This document shows positions 53,258-58,032 of a stretch of DNA of 58,032 bases, piece by piece. Every line of letters starts with the position of its first letter. Within the stretch, counting starts at the first letter, position 1. Source of the stretch: an uncultured Flavobacteriales bacterium (GTDB lineage: Bacteria > Bacteroidota > Bacteroidia > Flavobacteriales > Crocinitomicaceae); NCBI GenBank assembly GCA_946480085.1, contig CAMLHZ010000017.1:1-58032 (forward strand), written 5' to 3'. The translations under genes and the position numbers were made by a program. The notes below the pieces were generated by a model. It saw only the letters and a list, made by a program, of their open reading frames with translations, was not told where the DNA came from and did no database searches.

Positions 53258-54265
53258 ATGAAAACAGTCATTGCTTTTTCCTTTTTGATTTTTTCTTTCT
53301 CTGGCAAAGGGCAAAACCTTGTCGTTAATGGTGATTTTGAGTTGTATGATCAATGCCCGACTCTTATAGGATCGGTAAATGGTTACCTTCAAAGCGCATA
53401 TAATCCACATTTGGAAGCAACTACTGATTATTATAATAGTTGTGATATTCAGCCTGACCCCTGTATAGACTATGGTCATGTCGGAGTCCCCTTAAACAGC
53501 TTCGGAAATCAGGAAGCCTATAACGGCTCAGGTTATATTGGATTATATGTTTTTGATGGGAATTATAACAATTATAGAGAATACATAATACTTCCTCTTT
53601 CAAACACACTCACGAAAGATAGTATGTATAATATTTCATTCTCCGTTTCAAGAGCAGAAACAATTGGGCTAGCGACGGACGCTATAATGATCGGATTCTC
53701 TTTTGACTATTTGCCAATTGAATCATTGGGTTATGCACCACTACCAATTTCAGGCTATAAAATGGCTGATTCCCCAGTAATAGACAACAAAAATTGGACT
53801 ATACTCAAGAAACACTACAAGGCTAATGGAACCGAGAATTATTTAATTATCGGAAATTTCTTAGCTGATAACGAAACAACTGTAGTCCAAAATAGTTTTC
53901 AACCCTTTATTTGTTCTCCCAGTTCATATGTTGGATACGCTAACTCATGTTATTATTACATTGATGGAGTGAATGTGAGTCAACATTACAGCGTTGATTT
54001 TTTTCCTAATGTCTTTACACCAAATGAAGACGGAATTAATGATAGATTTTCTTGTTTAATTGCAGGTTATTCAGCACTTAATACTCAAATTTTAAACAGA
54101 TGGGGAGAAATCGTTTACGAGACAACATCTCCCGAAATCAATTGGGATGGTCGATTTAAGGGAAACATTTGTTCTGAAGGGGTCTATTTTTACAAAATAT
54201 TCCTTAAAGATGATCAGTCAACAGAAATTATCATGAAACAAGGATCAGTGACATTGGTAAAATAA
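53258..54265 (+). CDS. Secreted T9SS type B cargo protein
   Basis: 335 residues. Signal peptide ending GKGQ. A jelly-roll-like body (NLVVNGDFELYDQCPTLIGS is typical of such proteins) precedes a type B (gliding-motility-associated) C-terminal domain from about residue 250: FFPNVFTPNEDGINDRF, ILNRWGEIVYE, WDGRFKGNICSEGVYFYKI. Type B tails are used by SprB-like surface proteins and need PorP/SprF-type partners. It is followed after 8 nt by the S74 protein in the same operon. Confidence 0.87.
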   Translation: MKTVIAFSFLIFSFSGKGQNLVVNGDFELYDQCPTLIGSVNGYLQSAYNPHLEATTDYYNSCDIQPDPCIDYGHVGVPLNSFGNQEAYNGSGYIGLYVFDGNYNNYREYIILPLSNTLTKDSMYNISFSVSRAETIGLATDAIMIGFSFDYLPIESLGYAPLPISGYKMADSPVIDNKNWTILKKHYKANGTENYLIIGNFLADNETTVVQNSFQPFICSPSSYVGYANSCYYYIDGVNVSQHYSVDFFPNVFTPNEDGINDRFSCLIAGYSALNTQILNRWGEIVYETTSPEINWDGRFKGNICSEGVYFYKIFLKDDQSTEIIMKQGSVTLVK

Positions 54266-54273
54266 TTTTTACT

Positions 54274-56826
54274 ATGAAACGACTCTTAATTATATTTACT
54301 TTAACCAGTTCAATTTCTTTTTCTCAGCAGCCTGTAAATTGGGTCACTACTGGAAATAGTTCTTTTTCTTCTGGAAGCCCTTCTATTGGAACAAATGTTG
54401 CTCTTCCATTTAGAATTGTTACCAATTCAGTTCATAGAGCCTCCTTTACTTGGGATGGAACTGAATACGCAGATGGTTCTGGCCCAACAGCAAATGGACT
54501 TAGAATCTTCAATCATACCACACCTACTAACCCTATAGGCGTGTTGGATTTGTTAACTTCTAGTAACAACAGGACTCATGTGGGTTTTGGAAGAAATGGA
54601 ACGATTACTGGTGCTGGTACTGGCAATAGAATGGAGTACTATGCTCATGGTGATGGATTTTGGTTCAATGCAATGGACGCCAATTCAAGAGCAATTTGGA
54701 CACGTGCAGGGGTTGAAAACGCCCGAATGGGAATAAATGGCTACTGGCACTTTGGTTTGACAGCAGCAGACGCCGTTCGCAGAGTTGAAATCCAGGATGC
54801 AAATCAACAACTACGCCTAACGAATGGAGCCGGATATGCAGAGTTTTTCGCCAAAACGAATGGTAAATTACTCATAACTCCAAGTGGTGTAAACACGGGC
54901 TTCACAAACGCAGGCAACACCGGATATGATCCCAGTGAACGTATTGATGTCGATGGAACTGGACGATTTAGAATTGTCCCGACAACAACCACTCCCAATT
55001 GTCTGATCGTTGGAACAAACAACTTAGTAGATGGAGATATTACGCTAAAGCGTTTGAACTTCAACGGGAATTCGAGCCAGGTTTTACTTGGAAACGGTAC
55101 CTGGGGTACAGTGGGAACATTGAGTTCTGCCAGTAATGGATGTTGGGTAAATGCTTCTAATCAGGTGGAATGGGGAACAAATGCTTTAACCCACTTCACA
55201 ACTATTCCAATGGCAGGGAACAATGTTCTCTTCTCAATACCAGCAAACACATCTTCTTCTTACACAGTTGGAGGATCCACAGCTTCTTCTACAGCTAGAT
55301 TCCAGATCGAGAATGATTACTTCCTTAATGGTTTATTGGTTCAATCGCTTACGAGTTCTATGGTTACCCAAAAATATGGGATCTACTCTAAAGCGAATAA
55401 TGCAAGTCGACTGCACGCTATTTACGGTTTTGCTGAAACCGGTGATCAGGTATATGGTGTCGTGGGTAATGGTAGAGAAGGAAATTACAATACCATTGGT
55501 GTCTCTGGTAAAGCTTATAGCAGTATTGAGGATTCTCACAATTATGGAGGTAGCTTTACTGCTGATGGTCCATCCATTACAGAAAATATTGGTACCTATG
55601 GTTATGCTGATGGCGCGGTTAAATCGAATTTTGGAGGTTACTTCAAAGCAGGTGGTTCCGGAACACTTTCAATTGGGGTTTACGGTGAAGCTACACAACC
55701 AACAGGAGGAGTTGCTTTTGCAGGTTATTTTGCTGGAACGGTGGTAACAACTCAGGCACCAATCGTTATTTCTGATCAACAGTTCAAAACTGAGGTTACA
55801 CCAATTACTGACGCACTTGACCTAATCAACAAGTTCAATCCGACGAGTTACTACATGGATACTCAAAACAATCCTGAGTTCCATTTTGGTGCAGAAAAAC
55901 AATATGGATTTATCGCCCAAGAAGTGGAGGTTTTTCTTCCTGAATTGGTGCATAGCGTGACATCACCTGCGCAATACGACGAAGACGGTAATGAAACTGC
56001 TCCTTCAATAAACTTTAAATCGTTGAACTATAACAATATCATTCCTATCAATACCCAGGCAATTATAGAATTGGATAGAAAAGTTGAGGGAACAACACTT
56101 TCAGATCAATCTATTAAAACGAATATTCAGGACTTAACTGGTTCATTAGACAAAGTTTTAGATATGCGTGGAGTTTCATATGATTGGAATCAAACTGTTC
56201 ATCCAGAATTGGCGCTTGACGATCAAAATCACGTTGGGTTTATTGCTCAGGAAATTGCACAAATCGACCCTCGATTGACTTACCTGACGAACGACAACTT
56301 ACTACATGTTGAATACGATAAAGTTGTTCCAATCTTAGCTGAAGCAATTCAGGAGTTAAATACTGAAGTGGAAAACAAAGACGCAATCATTGAAGCTCAA
56401 CAGGCGACAATCGATGACCTGAATAGCCGATTATCGAATCTAGAGAACTGTTTATCTGGCATTCTTCCTTTCCTTTGCCAGTTAAGTCAAACTGCTATTG
56501 AAGCGAATACTCCGGCAGAACAAGAAACTGTTCGTCAAAATTTGAATGTTACTTTGAGCAACAGAACAGCAATTGTTCTCGACCAAAACGTTCCAAACCC
56601 GTTTGCAGAACAAACGGTAATCAACTTCTCAATTCCTGCAACAGTTATTAAAGCACAAATTCATTTCTATGATGGTAATGGAAAACTGATCCAATCTGTT
56701 GATGTGACAGAACGTGGATTGGGAAGCTTGAATGTGTTTGGTGCTGATTTGAGCAAAGGTGTTTACACCTATACGCTTGTGGCAGACGGAACAATTGTAG
56801 CTACGAAGAAAATGGTGAAAGAATAA
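54274..56826 (+). CDS. Tail-fibre-like T9SS cargo with two tandem S74 chaperone domains
   Basis: 850 residues. Signal peptide ending SFSQQ; beta-rich fibre body (about 20-490); first S74 domain from S500 with the Ser/Lys pair S500/K505 (SDQQFK) and YGFIAQEVEVFLPELV; second from S610 with S610/K615 (SDQSIK) and VGFIAQEIAQIDPRLTYL; then a coiled coil (about 690-735) and a type A sorting tail starting LDQNVPNPF (about 770). S74 domains trimerise phage fibres and can cut themselves off. Two in one secreted protein is unusual. Confidence 0.85.
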   Translation: MKRLLIIFTLTSSISFSQQPVNWVTTGNSSFSSGSPSIGTNVALPFRIVTNSVHRASFTWDGTEYADGSGPTANGLRIFNHTTPTNPIGVLDLLTSSNNRTHVGFGRNGTITGAGTGNRMEYYAHGDGFWFNAMDANSRAIWTRAGVENARMGINGYWHFGLTAADAVRRVEIQDANQQLRLTNGAGYAEFFAKTNGKLLITPSGVNTGFTNAGNTGYDPSERIDVDGTGRFRIVPTTTTPNCLIVGTNNLVDGDITLKRLNFNGNSSQVLLGNGTWGTVGTLSSASNGCWVNASNQVEWGTNALTHFTTIPMAGNNVLFSIPANTSSSYTVGGSTASSTARFQIENDYFLNGLLVQSLTSSMVTQKYGIYSKANNASRLHAIYGFAETGDQVYGVVGNGREGNYNTIGVSGKAYSSIEDSHNYGGSFTADGPSITENIGTYGYADGAVKSNFGGYFKAGGSGTLSIGVYGEATQPTGGVAFAGYFAGTVVTTQAPIVISDQQFKTEVTPITDALDLINKFNPTSYYMDTQNNPEFHFGAEKQYGFIAQEVEVFLPELVHSVTSPAQYDEDGNETAPSINFKSLNYNNIIPINTQAIIELDRKVEGTTLSDQSIKTNIQDLTGSLDKVLDMRGVSYDWNQTVHPELALDDQNHVGFIAQEIAQIDPRLTYLTNDNLLHVEYDKVVPILAEAIQELNTEVENKDAIIEAQQATIDDLNSRLSNLENCLSGILPFLCQLSQTAIEANTPAEQETVRQNLNVTLSNRTAIVLDQNVPNPFAEQTVINFSIPATVIKAQIHFYDGNGKLIQSVDVTERGLGSLNVFGADLSKGVYTYTLVADGTIVATKKMVKE

Positions 56827-56848
56827 TTAATGTTTTAATCAGAAACAG

Positions 56849-56890
56849 AAAATCCCGCGGTCATCGAGCGTAGTCGAGATGCGGGATTTT
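56849..56890. terminator. Bidirectional terminator with the 22-nt structured loop
   Basis: AAAATCCCGC and GCGGGATTTT are perfect 10-bp arms, then more T. The 22-nt loop is the inverse of the element at 28758-28779. It separates the converging S74 and msrA genes. Confidence 0.85.
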
Positions 56891-56891
56891 T

Positions 56892-57422
56892 TTATCCTAG
56901 TTTTTCCGCGAAAACTTTTCTGAATTTCTCCACTTTCGGTCGAACAATAGCCTGACAATAAGCATTCCCTGGATTTAGTTCGAAGTAATCTTTGTGATAG
57001 TCTTCTGCTGGGTAGAATGTGGCAACCGGAACAATTTCCGTAGCAATTGGATCGCTCCACACCTTTTCCGCTGCCAAACGCTGTTTGTAGCCAATGGCAA
57101 TATCGGCTTGAGTTTGGTTGTGATAGAAGATCACTGAACGGTATTGTGTACCAATGTCATTTCCCTGACGGTTCACTTGCGTTGGATCATGCACAAACCA
57201 GAAAATTTCTACCAATTCTGAAAATGAAATGATTTCCGGATCAAATACAACACGGGCAACTTCGGCATGACCAGTTGTTCCAGTACAAATATCTTTGTAA
57301 GTTGGGTTTAAGGTATGTCCGCCACAATAGCCTGGAGTAACCGAAATTACACCTTTCAATTCCTTATAACACGCTTCAATACACCAAAAACAGCCTGCGC
57401 CAAACGTTGCTTCCATTTCCAT
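56892..57422 (-). CDS. msrA: Peptide methionine-(S)-S-oxide reductase
   Basis: 176 residues from the ATG at 57422 (MEMEATFGAGCFWC). Catalytic Cys in GCFWC (C11), GGHTLNPTYKDICTGTTGHAEVARV and FWFVHDPTQVNRQGNDIGTQYRS are typical MsrA. Repairs oxidised methionine. Upstream in-frame codons to 57485 are unlikely. It stands alone, not fused to MsrB. Confidence 0.95.
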   Translation of the reverse strand: MEMEATFGAGCFWCIEACYKELKGVISVTPGYCGGHTLNPTYKDICTGTTGHAEVARVVFDPEIISFSELVEIFWFVHDPTQVNRQGNDIGTQYRSVIFYHNQTQADIAIGYKQRLAAEKVWSDPIATEIVPVATFYPAEDYHKDYFELNPGNAYCQAIVRPKVEKFRKVFAEKLG

Positions 57423-57554
57423 TTTTCTTTTGTATAAAGGTAGAAAAACAAGTGGAATCCGTTGGACAGGAATTGCAGAATCCAATTATTTTTTTTGAGA
57501 ATCAACAATTATTATCAGCGTCACCTTGCAAGTAATCTCTAACTTCGCGTCACT

Positions 57555-58032
57555 TTGACAAATTACTCTCGCAATTTCTGGTGTCTTTGTTTCTCGATGT
57601 TCTTTTTTACAGCGAGCTACAACCTTGTAATTCCGGAAATGAACTCCATTATTTCCAAACTCAATGGTGCAGATTATAAAGGTTGGATCATTGCACTTTT
57701 CACCGTTTCCGCAGGAATTTCAAGACCATTTTCGGGCAAACTTGCAGATGCCATCGGAAGAAAAAAGGTAATGGTTATTGGACTGTTGGTTTGTGGGTTG
57801 ATGAGCATCCTTTACCCTTTTTGCGTTTCAGTTTCACTATTGTTGGTTCTTCGATTTTTCCACGGATTCAGTACCGGATTTTTTCCAACTGGAGCCACTG
57901 CGCTCGTAACCGATATCATCCCAGCAGATAATCGTGGAGTAGCAATGGGAATTTGGGGAACATTTATGTCGCTTGGAATGGGAGTTGGACAAGGCTTCAG
58001 CACGTTCACTGTTGCGACTTTTGGAGCCAATG
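57555..58032 (+). CDS. MFS transporter, N-terminal part (cut by window end)
   Basis: The open frame begins after a stop at 57540-57542 and runs off the right edge. The most likely start is TTG 57555, giving MTNYSRNFWCLCFSMFFFTA; the first ATG is at 57597, inside the first helix. The major-facilitator loop motif is clear: GKLADAIGRKKVMV between helices 2 and 3, and RFFHGFSTGFFPTGATALV with ADNRGVAMGIWGT after it, as in drug/sugar efflux members. Substrate unknown. TAACTTCG at 57540, close to TAnnTTTG, may be its promoter. Confidence 0.8.
   Translation, partial: MTNYSRNFWCLCFSMFFFTASYNLVIPEMNSIISKLNGADYKGWIIALFTVSAGISRPFSGKLADAIGRKKVMVIGLLVCGLMSILYPFCVSVSLLLVLRFFHGFSTGFFPTGATALVTDIIPADNRGVAMGIWGTFMSLGMGVGQGFSTFTVATFGAN

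Noticed and set aside
55223..55747. Second plus-strand open frame of 174 codons inside the S74 fibre gene
   Set aside because: It overlaps the fibre body in another frame. The fibre frame is continuous from signal peptide to sorting tail, and the extra frame reads as low-complexity Leu/Val text.

Overview
This 58 kb window is a gene-dense, AT-rich stretch of chromosome from a member of the Bacteroidota, most likely Flavobacteriales and probably near Crocinitomicaceae/Fluviicola (the family-level placement is an inference). The pointers are: several secreted proteins with type IX secretion (T9SS) C-terminal sorting domains, a PorT gene beside menG/ubiE, a TamL lipoprotein, a DUF3822-rsmD-coaD cluster, and many upstream regions with the Bacteroidota promoter core TAnnTTTG. 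No rRNA, tRNA, CRISPR array, transposase or prophage was seen. No gene-free stretch exceeds about 230 bp.

Layout. 0-10 kb: a T9SS cargo protein, a coiled-coil secreted protein, a DUF1456 protein, an operon of three tandem paralogous membrane-anchored proteins plus a DoxX-like protein, a CHAP/NlpC-like protein, then a membrane protein/winged-helix regulator pair followed by a Coq4-like protein and CreD. 10-17.4 kb: a complete thiamin operon (thiS-thiC-thiE-like-thiD-thiE-thiG-thiH-thiF, minus strand) behind a TPP riboswitch. 17.5-24 kb: secreted hypotheticals, DUF1361 protein, diacylglycerol kinase, an orphan TPR histidine kinase and a second T9SS cargo. 24-34 kb: pnp-rpsO, two tandem secreted paralogs, a MORN/YwqK-like protein, accD-fba, tamL. 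34-46 kb: SpoU methyltransferase, lipocalin, four-helix-bundle protein, COG2509 flavoprotein, porT, menG, heptose-7-phosphate kinase, aspartate aminotransferase, DUF2071, BNR-repeat protein, RecD-like helicase. 46-58 kb: DUF3822-rsmD-coaD-thioredoxin-like operon, nitroreductase, barrel protein, cupin, CPBP protease, LRR protein, T9SS type B and tail-fibre/S74 proteins, msrA, and an MFS transporter running off the right edge.

The least explained signal lies between the genes. At least four kinds of tiny tandem array recur, with unit lengths of 7 nt (two kinds), 8 nt and 9 nt, often arranged as inverted pairs. A 32-bp palindromic REP-like element occurs five times, twice as inverted doublets. 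A 22-nt covarying hairpin sits in the loop of two terminators. Several of these repeats run into the 3' ends of genes and supply their final codons (thiH, the lipocalin, the COG2509 flavoprotein).

Other leads are a probable autoregulatory operator pair around the winged-helix/CreD/Coq4 genes, an inverted repeat that buries the thiS start codon behind the riboswitch, two tandem S74 chaperone domains in one T9SS cargo, a TamL with an 86-residue lysine/arginine-rich insert, and a three-paralog envelope operon with a conserved C-terminal anchor resembling a sorting signal.
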